From Coriobacteriia bacterium (lineage in GTDB: Bacteria > Actinomycetota > Coriobacteriia > Anaerosomatales > PALSA-660): a stretch of DNA of 19,586 nucleotides. Numbering within the stretch: the stretch's first letter is position 1; each line of letters starts with the position of its first letter. The stretch is from the NCBI GenBank assembly GCA_030652345.1, contig JAUSAU010000020.1, positions 1-19,586 of the forward strand, read 5' to 3'. Below the pieces are notes generated by a model that was not told the origin of the DNA, searched no databases, and was given only the letters and a program-made list of their open reading frames with translations. The position numbers and the translations under genes are program-made. Shown piece by piece: positions 1 to 8,390 of the stretch.

Positions 1-575
<575 letters not shown>

Positions 576-584
576 GGAGACCCG

Positions 585-995
585 ATGGGACGCACTCTTC
601 TGTGCGAGGTCGTCACGCCGGAGCGCATCGTCTACACCAATGAGGTGGAGATGGTCGTCGCTCCGACGATCGACGGCGAGATCGGCATCCTGCCGCTGCA
701 CGCCCCGCTCGTCGGTGCGCTCAAGGCCGGTGAGGTCCGCGTCAAGTTCGGCGACACGACCGAGTGGTTCGCCATCTCGGGCGGCTACATCCAGGTCCAC
801 GAGGACAAGGTCATCATCCTTGCGGACCAGGCGGCCGTGGCGTCGCAGATCGACGTCGAGCGCGTGAAGCAGTCGCTCTCCCTGGCGGAGGCCGAGTTGG
901 CCACCGTCAAGGCGGCCGGCGGCGACGTCGATGCGTTCGAGCGGGACCTCAAGTGGTGCCAGGTGCAGCTCGATGTCGGGAGTACGCGCCGATAG
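585..995 (+). CDS. atpC: F1F0 ATP synthase subunit epsilon
   Basis: This 136-residue epsilon subunit belongs to the central stalk of the F1 ATPase; it couples rotation and usually restrains ATP hydrolysis. The N-terminal beta-sandwich (about residues 1-85) carries the family motif GEIGILPLHAPLVGAL and a later ISGGYIQV strand. The remainder (about 86-136) is the two-helix C-terminal domain. Length is normal for the family. The start is set by a Shine-Dalgarno AAGGAGA at 574-580 that overlaps the atpD stop, so the two genes are almost certainly translated from one message. It is the last gene of the operon, because an intrinsic terminator follows within about 30 bases. Confidence 0.97.
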   Translation: MGRTLLCEVVTPERIVYTNEVEMVVAPTIDGEIGILPLHAPLVGALKAGEVRVKFGDTTEWFAISGGYIQVHEDKVIILADQAAVASQIDVERVKQSLSLAEAELATVKAAGGDVDAFERDLKWCQVQLDVGSTRR

Positions 996-1025
996 TCCCG
1001 GCGCTGCATCGCACGACAGGGAATC

Positions 1026-1060
1026 GAAGGGCCCGGAGCTCGACCGCTCCGGGCCCTTTC
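1026..1060 (+). terminator. Intrinsic terminator of the atp operon
   Basis: A perfect 13-base inverted repeat pairs AAGGGCCCGGAGC (1027-1039) with GCTCCGGGCCCTT (1046-1058) across the six-base loop TCGACC. It can be extended by a G-U pair, and a short T-rich tail (TTTCGTCT) follows. The GC-rich stem directly after the last atp gene and before a new gene with its own possible promoter makes a Rho-independent terminator the natural reading. Confidence 0.85.
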
Positions 1061-1107
1061 GTCTGGTCGTGTGATCTTCACGGCTGGGTAACGCAGCTCC
1101 ACCCGCG

Positions 1108-1136
1108 TTGCCCCGCCCATGCGGCTCGGATACCCT
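1108..1136 (+). promoter_or_regulatory. Candidate sigma-70-type promoter for murA-fabZ
   Basis: TTGCCC (1108-1113) and TACCCT (1131-1136) are separated by exactly 17 bases. The pair sits between the atp terminator and murA and leaves a leader of roughly 50 bases. The -35 matches four of six consensus positions and the -10 only three of six, so this is suggestive only. The rest of the 200-base gap (996-1195) holds the terminator and the murA ribosome binding site, and I see no gene in it. Confidence 0.4.
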
Positions 1137-1195
1137 GTGACCTTGTCCGCAGCACGTCGTCCCATGCGCTCCGCGCGCTCGCGAGGTCCCCACAT

Positions 1196-2464
1196 ATGGA
1201 AGCGATCGTCGTAGAAGGCGGCCGAACGATCACCGGTACGGTGCGCGTCGGCGGAGCCAAGAACTCGGCACTCAAGCTCATGGCCGCCGCTCTGCTGGCC
1301 CCGGGCATCACGACGTTGCGGAATGTCCCCGACATCAGCGACGTCGGAGTCATGGCCGAGGTCCTCGAGCGCCTCGGTGCCGCCGTCGTCCGCTCGGACC
1401 ACACGCTGACCATCGATGCCACGAGCCTCACCGGGCACGAGGCGCCCTACGACCTCGTCGTGCAGATGCGTGCCTCGACCTGCGTGCTCGGCTCGCTCGT
1501 CGGTCGCCTGGGGCGCGCGCACGTCGCCATGCCCGGCGGCTGCAACATCGGTTCGCGCAAGGTGGATATCCACATACGCGGGCTGATGGAGCTCGGCATC
1601 GCCATCGAGACGGAGCACGGCTACATCGACGCGACCGGTCGTGCCCGCGGGGCGACGGTCTTCCTCGACTTCCCCAGCGTCGGCGCCACCGAGAACATCC
1701 TCATGGCTGCGGTCCTCGGCGACGGCACGACGGTGATCGAGAACGCCGCGCGCGAGCCGGAGATCGTCGACCTCGCTCACTTCCTCTCCGAGATGGGCGC
1801 GTGCATCCTCGGCGCGGGTTCGCCGACGATCACGATCGCCGGCGTCGAGCGTCTCTCGCCCGTCGACCACACGGTGGTCGGCGACCGCATCGAGGCGGGT
1901 ACGTTCCTGGTCGCCGGCGCCCTGGACTCCGGTCCTGTGACGGTCACCGGATTCGATCCGGCGCACCTCGATATCGTCCTGCAGAAGCTCGAGCAGGCTG
2001 GTTGCACGCTCGTGGTCGGCGCCCGTGAGGTCACCGTGTCGCGCACCGGCCCCATCCGCCCGGTCGACGTACAGACACTCCCGTATCCGGGCTTCCCCAC
2101 GGACATGCAGGCGCCGTTCATGGCGCTGATGGCCCTGGCAGAAGGCGACTGCGTCATCACAGAGAACGTCTTCGAGAACCGCTTCATGTTCGCTGACGAG
2201 ATCGGCCGCATGGGTGCGGACGTGCGCATCGACGGTCACCACGCCCTCATCAGAGGCGTACGGCGGCTCTCGGGCGCGCCGGTGCGGAGCCCCGATCTGC
2301 GAGGCGGCGCGGCGCTCGTGCTCGCCGGCCTCGCGGCCCAGGGCCGGACGGTGGTCACGGACATCCACCACATCGACCGCGGGTACGAAGGGTTCGTCGA
2401 CAAGATGAGATCGCTCGGAGCCGAGGCGGTCCGCGTGGAAGTGACCGATCCTGAGGCCGCGTGA
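1196..2464 (+). CDS. murA: UDP-N-acetylglucosamine 1-carboxyvinyltransferase (MurA)
   Basis: MurA transfers enolpyruvate from phosphoenolpyruvate to UDP-GlcNAc, the first committed step of peptidoglycan synthesis, in the cytoplasm. The 422-residue product has the family's usual length and the two-fold EPSP-synthase-like fold. Visible signatures are GGAKNSALK with Lys22 near the N-terminus and MPGGCNIGSRKVDIH with the catalytic-loop Cys116. Having Cys rather than Asp there implies ordinary fosfomycin sensitivity by family knowledge. The open frame extends far upstream through the atpC and terminator region, so the ATG at 1196 was chosen: it gives the canonical MEAIVVEGG start and has GAGGT at 1183-1187. 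fabZ follows after 27 bases, probably in the same transcript. The substrate, UDP-GlcNAc, is also the entry point of the sugar pathway downstream. Confidence 0.96.
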   Translation: MEAIVVEGGRTITGTVRVGGAKNSALKLMAAALLAPGITTLRNVPDISDVGVMAEVLERLGAAVVRSDHTLTIDATSLTGHEAPYDLVVQMRASTCVLGSLVGRLGRAHVAMPGGCNIGSRKVDIHIRGLMELGIAIETEHGYIDATGRARGATVFLDFPSVGATENILMAAVLGDGTTVIENAAREPEIVDLAHFLSEMGACILGAGSPTITIAGVERLSPVDHTVVGDRIEAGTFLVAGALDSGPVTVTGFDPAHLDIVLQKLEQAGCTLVVGAREVTVSRTGPIRPVDVQTLPYPGFPTDMQAPFMALMALAEGDCVITENVFENRFMFADEIGRMGADVRIDGHHALIRGVRRLSGAPVRSPDLRGGAALVLAGLAAQGRTVVTDIHHIDRGYEGFVDKMRSLGAEAVRVEVTDPEAA

Positions 2465-2491
2465 CCGCCGCTGCGAAGAGGGGAGACTCAC

Positions 2492-2914
2492 ATGCTCGAC
2501 CGTGATGCGATCAAGGTCATCATCCCGCACAGGGAGCCGTTCCTGCTCATCGACCGTATCGAGGAGTTCGACCCCGGCGTCTCGGCGGTGGGCACGTTGC
2601 ACGTGACCTCCGAGATGTTCTGGGTGCCGGGCCATTTCCCCGAGTACGCGGTCATGCCCGGCGTTCTGATCGTCGAGGCGCTCGCGCAGGTCGGCAGCGT
2701 GGCGATGCTCGCGATGCCCGAGAACGCCGGCAAGATCGGCTTCTTCGCAGGCATCGACAAGGTGAGGTTCAAGCGCCAGGTCCGCCCGGGCGACACGCTG
2801 CGCCTCGAGTGCGTGATCACGAAGCAGCGCGGCCCGATCGGTTTCGGATCGGCGAAAGCGTGGGTCGGCGACGAGCTCGCGTGTTCGGGAGAGCTCATGT
2901 TCGCGATACAATAG
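2492..2914 (+). CDS. fabZ: 3-hydroxyacyl-[acyl-carrier-protein] dehydratase (FabZ)
   Basis: This 140-residue hot-dog-fold enzyme dehydrates 3-hydroxyacyl-ACP to trans-2-enoyl-ACP in type II fatty acid elongation. The start [13 protein letters not shown] is diagnostic. The catalytic residues are present: His48 in PGHFP and Glu62 in [11 protein letters not shown]. Length is normal. A strong GAGGGGAGA ribosome binding site lies before the ATG. It follows murA closely, so it is probably co-transcribed. A free-standing FabZ means type II fatty acid synthesis, which argues against the FAS I-using Actinomycetia and is compatible with a deeper actinobacterial branch. A candidate promoter for the sugar operon overlaps its last codons. 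Confidence 0.95.
   Translation: MLDRDAIKVIIPHREPFLLIDRIEEFDPGVSAVGTLHVTSEMFWVPGHFPEYAVMPGVLIVEALAQVGSVAMLAMPENAGKIGFFAGIDKVRFKRQVRPGDTLRLECVITKQRGPIGFGSAKAWVGDELACSGELMFAIQ
2884..2912 (+). promoter_or_regulatory. Candidate promoter inside the 3' end of fabZ
   Basis: TACAAT (2907-2912) is a five-of-six match to the -10 consensus and lies 17 bases after TTCGGG (2884-2889), a poor -35. It overlaps the fabZ stop codon and would give a leader of about 75 bases before wbpA, including a small hairpin GGCCG/CGGCC at 2950-2964. It could allow the sugar genes to be expressed separately from murA-fabZ. Confidence 0.35.
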
Positions 2915-2994
2915 GTCATTCGTGGGGTGCCCGCTGGCGAGCAGCCGCCGGCCGTATCGCGGCCACACGGATCGCGGGAATGGGAAGGTGGAGG

Positions 2995-4290
2995 ATGGGA
3001 CTTATCGAGCGCATCGAGGATGGCAGTGCCGTGTTCGGCGTCGTCGGACTCGGGTACGTGGGGCTTCCGCTCGCTGTCGAGATGGCGAAGGCGGGGCACA
3101 AGGTCATCGGCCTCGAGGTCTCAGATGAGAAGGCCGCCCTCGTCAACAAGGGCGAGTCCTACATCCCCGATGTCCCCGCGGATGACCTGGCCGACCTGGT
3201 CAAGCGCGGCCTCATCGTCGCGACGACCGACTTCGCCCGCGCGGCCGAGGTGGACGCGATCGCGATCTGCGTGCCGACGCCCTTGAACAAGATGAAGGAG
3301 CCGGACACGTCCTATATGGAGTCCGCCTCCCGGACCATCGCACCGTACCTGCGCAAGGACACGCTCGTCACGCTCGAGTCCACGACCTATCCCGGTACCA
3401 CCGAGGAGATCGTCCAGCCGATCCTCGAGGCGCACGGCCTCAAGGTCGGAACCGACCTGTACCTGGCGTTCTCGCCGGAGCGCGTCGACCCGGGCAACCC
3501 GGTGTATCAGACTCGGAACACCCCCAAGGTCGTCGGCGGCGTGACCCCGGGTTGCACGAAGCACGCGGTCGCGATGTACGAGCGGTTCATCGACACCGTC
3601 GTCCCTGTCTCCTCGACCCGCGCGGCCGAGATGACGAAACTGCTCGAGAACATCTTCCGGTGTGTGAACATCGCGCTCATGAACGAACTGCTCCAGGTAT
3701 GCGAGCGCATGGGCATCAACATCTGGGAGGTCGTCGAGGCTGCCAAGACCAAGCCGTTCGGCTTCATGCCCTTCTACCCCGGGCCCGGCCTCGGGGGGCA
3801 CTGCATCCCGATCGACCCGTTCTACCTCTCATGGAAGGCGCGCGAGTACGACTTGCACACGGAGTTCATCGAGCTGGCCGGTAAGGTCAACGAGAACATG
3901 CCGTACTACGTCGTCACCCGCCTGATGGAGGCGCTGAACACGCAGCGCAAGTCGCTCGCGGGCAGCACCATCCTTCTCTTGGGCGTCGCCTACAAGAAGG
4001 ATATCGATGACATGCGCGAGTCCCCGGCCATCAAGATCGCCGATCTGATCGCCGACAAGTCCGGCAACTTGGTCTACCACGATCCGTGGGTGCCGACCTT
4101 CACCGCGGACGGCCACACCGTCCCGAACGTCGAACTGACCGAAGAGGTGCTCTCCGGCGTCGACGCGGTCGTCGTGGTGACCGATCACAGCAACGTCGAC
4201 TACCATGCCGTCGTCCGCCACGCCCCGCTCATCCTCGACACCCGCGACGCGCTCAAGTCCTATGACTGCAACAAGGTAGTGCGACTGTGA
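2995..4290 (+). CDS. wbpA: UDP-N-acetyl-D-glucosamine 6-dehydrogenase (WbpA type)
   Basis: This NAD-dependent enzyme probably oxidises C6 of UDP-GlcNAc in two steps to UDP-GlcNAcA, the first reaction of the UDP-ManNAc3NAcA pathway. The 431-residue protein has the UDP-glucose/GDP-mannose dehydrogenase three-domain layout. A Rossmann motif GLGYVG lies at residues 18-23, followed by the central domain with LLENIFRCVNIALMNEL, and the active-site segment GPGLGGHCIPIDPFYL carries the nucleophile Cys270. The UDP-binding domain begins at GVAYKKDIDDMRESPA. HCIPIDPFYL is characteristic of the N-acetylhexosamine branch; the second dehydrogenase in this window has GSCFPKD instead. The ATG at 2995 was preferred because GGGAAGG (2982-2988) lies six bases upstream; an in-frame ATG at 2980 is the alternative. 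Its stop overlaps the start of wbpB by four bases. The substrate assignment rests on the neighbours, since UDP-ManNAc dehydrogenases look similar. Confidence 0.88.
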   Translation: MGLIERIEDGSAVFGVVGLGYVGLPLAVEMAKAGHKVIGLEVSDEKAALVNKGESYIPDVPADDLADLVKRGLIVATTDFARAAEVDAIAICVPTPLNKMKEPDTSYMESASRTIAPYLRKDTLVTLESTTYPGTTEEIVQPILEAHGLKVGTDLYLAFSPERVDPGNPVYQTRNTPKVVGGVTPGCTKHAVAMYERFIDTVVPVSSTRAAEMTKLLENIFRCVNIALMNELLQVCERMGINIWEVVEAAKTKPFGFMPFYPGPGLGGHCIPIDPFYLSWKAREYDLHTEFIELAGKVNENMPYYVVTRLMEALNTQRKSLAGSTILLLGVAYKKDIDDMRESPAIKIADLIADKSGNLVYHDPWVPTFTADGHTVPNVELTEEVLSGVDAVVVVTDHSNVDYHAVVRHAPLILDTRDALKSYDCNKVVRL

Positions 4291-5324
4291 GCCCGAGCGT
4301 GGGCAAGCCGGTCCGCGTCGGCGTCGTCGGGTTCGGCTACTGGGGCCCCAACCTCGTCCGCAACCTCGACCGCCTGGGTGACGCCCAGCTCGTCGCCGCG
4401 TGCGACCTCTCCGCAGCAAACCTCGCTAAGATCGCCGCGCTCTACCCGTACGTCGAGACGACCACCGACCTTGCGTCGCTGCTGGCCGACTACGAGCTGG
4501 ACGCGGTCGTCGTGGCCACGAGTGCTCCCTCGCACTACGCGATCGCGAAGCAGGTCATCGCGGCGGGCAAGCACTGCTACGTGGAGAAGCCGCTGACGCT
4601 GAAGTCGAGCCACGCGGAAGAGCTCGTTCGCATGGCCGACGACGCAGGCGTCGTGCTGTTCACCGGGCATCTCATGGAGTACCACTCGGCGGTGAACTGG
4701 ATCCGCGACTACATCGCATCCGGTGAACTCGGGGACGTGCTCTACCTCTACGCGCAGCGCCTCAACCTCGGCAAGGTCCGTACCGAGGAGAACGCGTTCT
4801 GGTCTCTCGCCCCGCACGATGTGTCGATCGTGCTCTACCTGCTCGGCGAGGCACCCGACTTCGTGTCCGCCAGCGGGGCCGCGTACGTCAACGACGGCGT
4901 GCAGGATACCGTCTTCGCCAATCTCCACTTCCCGAGCGGCAAGATGGCCAACATCCATGTCAGCTGGCTCGACCCCCACAAGGTGCGCAAGTTCACCATC
5001 GTCGGCACGAAGCGCATGCTGGTCTTCGACGACATGGAAGCCACCGAGAAGATCTGGATCTACGACAAGGGCGTCGGCGCCCCGACCGACGCGATGTCGT
5101 TCGGCGAGGATCTGACCTTGCGTTTCGGGGAGATCGTCGCGCCGTATATCGCCATGAAGGAGCCGCTCTCGCTCGAGGTCCAGCACTTCCTCGATTGCTG
5201 CATGAGTGGCGAGACGCCGCGCAGCGACGGCCGCGACGGTCTTCGCGTCGTGCGTGTGCTCGAAGCGGTCGACGAGTCGATGGCTGCGGGCGGCGCGCCC
5301 GTGAACACCGTGGTGGAGGTCTAG
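4287..5324 (+). CDS. wbpB: UDP-GlcNAcA 3-dehydrogenase, Gfo/Idh/MocA family (WbpB type)
   Basis: This is an NAD(P)-dependent oxidoreductase expected to oxidise C3 of UDP-GlcNAcA to the 3-keto sugar, the substrate of the aminotransferase encoded two genes downstream. The 345-residue product has an N-terminal Rossmann fold (VGVVGFGYWGPNLVRNL). The family motif EKP is at residues 100-102, and HDVS at 177-180 supplies the expected catalytic His. A C-terminal Gfo/Idh beta-sheet domain follows. Translation starts at a GTG that overlaps the wbpA TGA (GTGA at 4287-4290), with AAGGT upstream, which implies coupling. wbpD begins directly after its stop. It is somewhat longer than Pseudomonas WbpB (about 316 residues). 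Family membership is clear; the exact substrate is inferred from the complete pathway around it. Confidence 0.87.
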   Translation: MSPSVGKPVRVGVVGFGYWGPNLVRNLDRLGDAQLVAACDLSAANLAKIAALYPYVETTTDLASLLADYELDAVVVATSAPSHYAIAKQVIAAGKHCYVEKPLTLKSSHAEELVRMADDAGVVLFTGHLMEYHSAVNWIRDYIASGELGDVLYLYAQRLNLGKVRTEENAFWSLAPHDVSIVLYLLGEAPDFVSASGAAYVNDGVQDTVFANLHFPSGKMANIHVSWLDPHKVRKFTIVGTKRMLVFDDMEATEKIWIYDKGVGAPTDAMSFGEDLTLRFGEIVAPYIAMKEPLSLEVQHFLDCCMSGETPRSDGRDGLRVVRVLEAVDESMAAGGAPVNTVVEV

Positions 5325-6125
5325 ATGTCGTCAGGTATCCTCGTGCATCCCACGGCGAAGATGGGTGAGCGTTTCGCTCCGTCGCCGTTCTCCGTGATCG
5401 ACCAGGACGTCCGCATCGGCGACGACGTCACGCTCGGCTCGTTCGTCCACGTCCATCCGGGTGCCGTCATCGGCTCGGGGACGGTCATCGGCGATCACGT
5501 GACCATCGGCGCCGACGCCAAGCTCGGCGTCGGCTGCGTCATCGCGGACTTCGCCTACATCGGCAAGCGGCCGAAGCTCTCGCCGACCTCGACGGCGAAG
5601 GTCGGCGAGCTCAAGGGCCTCGTGCTCGGAGACGGCTGCGCCGTCGGGAGCCATACCGTCCTGATGGCCGGTACCGTCTTCGGAACCGGCTGTGTCGTGG
5701 GCGACAACGCGGGCGTGCGCGAGCGCTGCCGCATCGGCGACACGGTCGTCGTGGGCCGCTCGGTCACCGTCGAGAACGACACGGAGATCGGGTCGCGCAC
5801 CAAGATCCAGTCCGGCGCCTACGTGACGGCGTACGTCGTCATCGAGGAGGACTGCTTCATCGCGCCGATGGTCGTCACCACCAACGACAACTACATGGGA
5901 CGCACCGAGAAGCGCTTCAAGTCCCTGAAGGGCTGTACGATCCGCCGCGGCGCACGGGTCGGCGGCGGTTCGCACATCCTTCCGGGCATCGAGATCGGCG
6001 AGGAGGCGTTCGTGGCGACCGGTTCCGTGGTCACCCGCGATGTCCCCGCCGGCAAGCTCGTGATGGGCGTTCCCGCCAAGGTGGTCAAGGACGTCCCCGA
6101 GGACGAACTGCTCGACAACGCATAG
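5325..6125 (+). CDS. wbpD: UDP-GlcNAc3N-uronate N-acetyltransferase, hexapeptide-repeat type (WbpD-like)
   Basis: This is a left-handed beta-helix acyltransferase, expected to use acetyl-CoA to acetylate the 3-amino group made by the aminotransferase. Hexapeptide repeats such as VRIGDD, AVIGSG, TVIGDH and CVVGDN run through most of the 266 residues. The C-terminal part has the WbpD/WlbB-like stretch with TNDNYMGRTEKR, LPGIEIGEEAFVATGSVVTRDVP and GVPAKVVKD. The protein is clearly longer than the roughly 190 residues I recall for Pseudomonas WbpD. About 80 N-terminal residues add further helical coils, separated by the non-repeat insert KRPKLSPTSTAKVGELKG. The ATG follows the wbpB stop with no gap, and GGAGGT lies just upstream. 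Function follows from position between wbpB and wbpE; another acyl group cannot be excluded. Confidence 0.85.
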   Translation: MSSGILVHPTAKMGERFAPSPFSVIDQDVRIGDDVTLGSFVHVHPGAVIGSGTVIGDHVTIGADAKLGVGCVIADFAYIGKRPKLSPTSTAKVGELKGLVLGDGCAVGSHTVLMAGTVFGTGCVVGDNAGVRERCRIGDTVVVGRSVTVENDTEIGSRTKIQSGAYVTAYVVIEEDCFIAPMVVTTNDNYMGRTEKRFKSLKGCTIRRGARVGGGSHILPGIEIGEEAFVATGSVVTRDVPAGKLVMGVPAKVVKDVPEDELLDNA

Positions 6126-6177
6126 AGTCGCCCGAGACGCCGCTGCCGGCGGCAGACCGATGAAGGAGAACTCGCAC

Positions 6178-7290
6178 GTGGGAATCCCGCTTCTCGACCT
6201 CAAGGCACAGTACATCGGATTGAAGGACGAGCTCGACGCCGTCTGGTTCGACGTCATGGGCAATGCCGGTTTCATCGGCGGGCCACGCGTCAAGGCGCTC
6301 GAAGAGCAGGTCGCGGCGTATTGCGGGACGAAGTACGCGGTCGCCTGCGCCAACGGTACGGATGCGTTGTTCCTGATCATGGCGGCGCTCGGCATCAAGA
6401 AGGGCGACGAGGTCATCACCACGCCGTTCACCTTCTTCGCCACCGTCGAATGCATCGCGCACCTCGGGGCGACGCCGGTCTTCGTCGACATCGAGCCCGG
6501 TACGTACAACATGGATGTCTCGAAGGTCGAAGCGGCGATCACTGATAAGACCAAGGCGATCCTGCCCGTCCATATCTTCGGTCAGTGCGTCGATATGGAC
6601 CCGCTCCTCGAGATCGCACAGCGCCACGGGCTCGTCGTCATCGAGGACGCCTGCCAGGCGATCGGCGCCACCTACAAGGGCAAGCGTGCCGGCTCGCTCG
6701 CCCGGGCCGCCGCATTCTCGTTCTTCCCGAGCAAGAACCTCGGCTGCGCCGGCGACGGCGGCATCATCACCACCGACGACGAAGAACTCGCGAAGGCCGC
6801 ACGCAAGCTCGCGAGCCACGGCACGACCAAGAAGTACTACCACGACACCTTCGGCACCAACTCGCGCCTCGACTCCCTGCAGGCGGGCATCCTGTCGGTC
6901 AAGTTGCCGCATCTGGACACGTGGAACTGGGAGCGTGCCGCAGCTGCCGCCGTCTACAACGAGGCTCTCGCCGAGACCGCGCTCGAGCTTCCCGTCACGC
7001 GCGACTTCGGCGACGCGGTCTTCCATCTCTACATCGTGAAGGCGGAGAGCGCGGAGGCCGCCGAGAAGGTCATGGGTGCGCTGGGCGCAGCCGGGATCGG
7101 CACCGCGCTCTACTATCCGCTGTGTCTGCACGAGCAGGAGGTCTTCCCGAAGAACGGCATCCCGGTCCCGTCGCTCCCTGTCGCCGAGAGCTGCGACAAC
7201 CGTACGTTCGCGCTGCCGGCATTCCCCGGTATCACGCGGGAGCAGCAAGACGAGGTCGTTCGCGTCGTGAAGGAGGCCCTGGCCTCCTAG
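6178..7290 (+). CDS. wbpE: UDP-3-keto-GlcNAcA 3-aminotransferase, DegT/DnrJ/EryC1 family (WbpE type)
   Basis: This PLP-dependent sugar aminotransferase is expected to convert the 3-keto sugar from WbpB into UDP-GlcNAc3NA. From the GTG start the product is 370 residues, normal for the family. ANGTDAL (59-65) forms part of the PLP phosphate site, E156-D157 lies in VVIEDACQ, and the Schiff-base lysine is K186 in SFFPSKNLGC. NSRLDSLQAGIL is the other conserved stretch. The overall pattern, including GDEVITTPFTFFAT and HIFGQCVDMD, closely resembles WbpE. I prefer GTG at 6178 because AAGGAGAA (6163-6170) is a well-placed ribosome binding site. An in-frame ATG at 6160 would add six residues but has no such site. 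The 52-base gap before it contains an imperfect hairpin around 6139-6155. Confidence 0.88.
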   Translation: MGIPLLDLKAQYIGLKDELDAVWFDVMGNAGFIGGPRVKALEEQVAAYCGTKYAVACANGTDALFLIMAALGIKKGDEVITTPFTFFATVECIAHLGATPVFVDIEPGTYNMDVSKVEAAITDKTKAILPVHIFGQCVDMDPLLEIAQRHGLVVIEDACQAIGATYKGKRAGSLARAAAFSFFPSKNLGCAGDGGIITTDDEELAKAARKLASHGTTKKYYHDTFGTNSRLDSLQAGILSVKLPHLDTWNWERAAAAAVYNEALAETALELPVTRDFGDAVFHLYIVKAESAEAAEKVMGALGAAGIGTALYYPLCLHEQEVFPKNGIPVPSLPVAESCDNRTFALPAFPGITREQQDEVVRVVKEALAS

Positions 7291-7299
7291 GGCCGGCCG

Positions 7300-8373
7300 A
7301 TGAAGGTACTCTCCATAGTCGGGGCTCGGCCCCAGTTCATAAAGGCGGCGCCGGTGAGCCGGGCGCTGCGCGAACGCCATACCGAGGTGCTCGTCCACAC
7401 GGGCCAGCACTACGACTATGCGATGAGCGAGGTCTTCTTCGAGGAGCTCGGTATCCCGGCACCCGACGTCAATCTGGCTGTCGGGAGCGGCTCGCACGGT
7501 GAGCAGACCGCTGAGATGCTCGTGGCCATCGAGCGCCTGCTCGTCGCGGAGCGCCCCGACTGCGTGCTGGTCTACGGCGATACCAACACGACGCTCGCGG
7601 GCGGACTCGCCGCGGCGAAGCTCACCATCCCGGTGGCGCACGTCGAAGCGGGACTCCGCAGCTTCGACCGCACGATGCCCGAGGAGGTCAATCGCGTCCT
7701 GGTCGACCATCTCTCGGACCTGCTGCTGTGTCCCACCACCACCGCGGTGAAGAACCTGGCCGACGAGGGCGTGACGGCCGGCGTCGAACTGGTCGGTGAC
7801 GTCATGCTCGACACCGCGCGCTTCAACGCGGAGCGGTGGGACGCGGGCGCGGTGCTCGACTCGTTCGGTGTCGAGCCGGGAGCGTACTTCCTCGCGACCG
7901 TCCACCGCGCGTCCAACGCCGACTCTCCCGAGCACCTGGGCTCCATCGTCGACGCCCTCTCGGCGCTCGACAAGCCGGTGATCTGGCCGGTCCATCCGCG
8001 CACGGCCAAGAACCTGGCGGCTTTCGGGCTGGACGCACGGATCGCCGCCGCGGGCACGATCCGCGCGGTCACGCCGATCTCGTATCGGGAGATGGTGGGC
8101 CTGCTGTCGAACGCGGCTGCACTGCTCACCGACTCGGGCGGCATGCAGAAGGAGGCATACTTCTTCGGCATACCGTGCGTGACCATGCGCGATGAGACCG
8201 AATGGGTCGAGACGGTCGAGTCGGGTTGGAACGTGCTGGTCGGTGCCGACGCCACCGCGATCGTCGAAGCGGTGCGGGGGCGGACCATCCCGTCGGAGCG
8301 TCCCGAGGTCTACGGCACCGGACACGCGGCGGACGCCGTGGTCGCGGCGCTGGAGCGGCACGACTTTGGCTGA
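7300..8373 (+). CDS. wbpI: UDP-2,3-diacetamido-glucuronate 2-epimerase (WbpI type)
   Basis: This member of the UDP-GlcNAc 2-epimerase family is expected to convert UDP-GlcNAc3NAcA to UDP-ManNAc3NAcA, the last step of the pathway. The 357-residue GT-B-like protein starts with MKVLSIVGARPQFIKAAP. It contains HTGQHYDYAMSEVFFEEL, VYGDTNTTLAGG, HVEAGLRSFDR, MPEEVNRVLVDH and, near the C-terminus, DSGGMQKEAYFFGIPC followed by RDETEWVETVESG. These are the family's substrate and active-site segments. The pattern looks closer to WbpI than to the housekeeping WecB (my recollection; no alignment run). It lies nine bases after wbpE; a short inverted repeat AGGAGGC/GCCTCCT spans the end of wbpE (7271-7288). 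If the upstream genes were ignored, a plain UDP-GlcNAc 2-epimerase would be the alternative. Confidence 0.86.
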   Translation: MKVLSIVGARPQFIKAAPVSRALRERHTEVLVHTGQHYDYAMSEVFFEELGIPAPDVNLAVGSGSHGEQTAEMLVAIERLLVAERPDCVLVYGDTNTTLAGGLAAAKLTIPVAHVEAGLRSFDRTMPEEVNRVLVDHLSDLLLCPTTTAVKNLADEGVTAGVELVGDVMLDTARFNAERWDAGAVLDSFGVEPGAYFLATVHRASNADSPEHLGSIVDALSALDKPVIWPVHPRTAKNLAAFGLDARIAAAGTIRAVTPISYREMVGLLSNAAALLTDSGGMQKEAYFFGIPCVTMRDETEWVETVESGWNVLVGADATAIVEAVRGRTIPSERPEVYGTGHAADAVVAALERHDFG

Positions 8374-8390
8374 TACCCGGGCCCGGGATG

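Noticed and set aside
785..2968. A 727-codon open frame on the minus strand
   Set aside because: It is antisense to atpC, murA and fabZ, runs across the atp terminator, and has no recognisable motif.
6139..6155. GC-rich inverted repeat in the wbpD-wbpE gap, considered as a terminator or regulator
   Set aside because: There is no T tract, and such GC palindromes are common by chance in this composition.
7271..7288. AGGAGGC/GCCTCCT hairpin at the end of wbpE, considered as a terminator
   Set aside because: There is no T tract, and wbpI starts nine bases after the wbpE stop in the same pathway, so termination would make no sense. It may only affect coupling.
6085..8361. A 758-codon open frame on the minus strand
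   Set aside because: It is antisense to wbpE and wbpI, with low-complexity charged composition; it is a codon-bias shadow.
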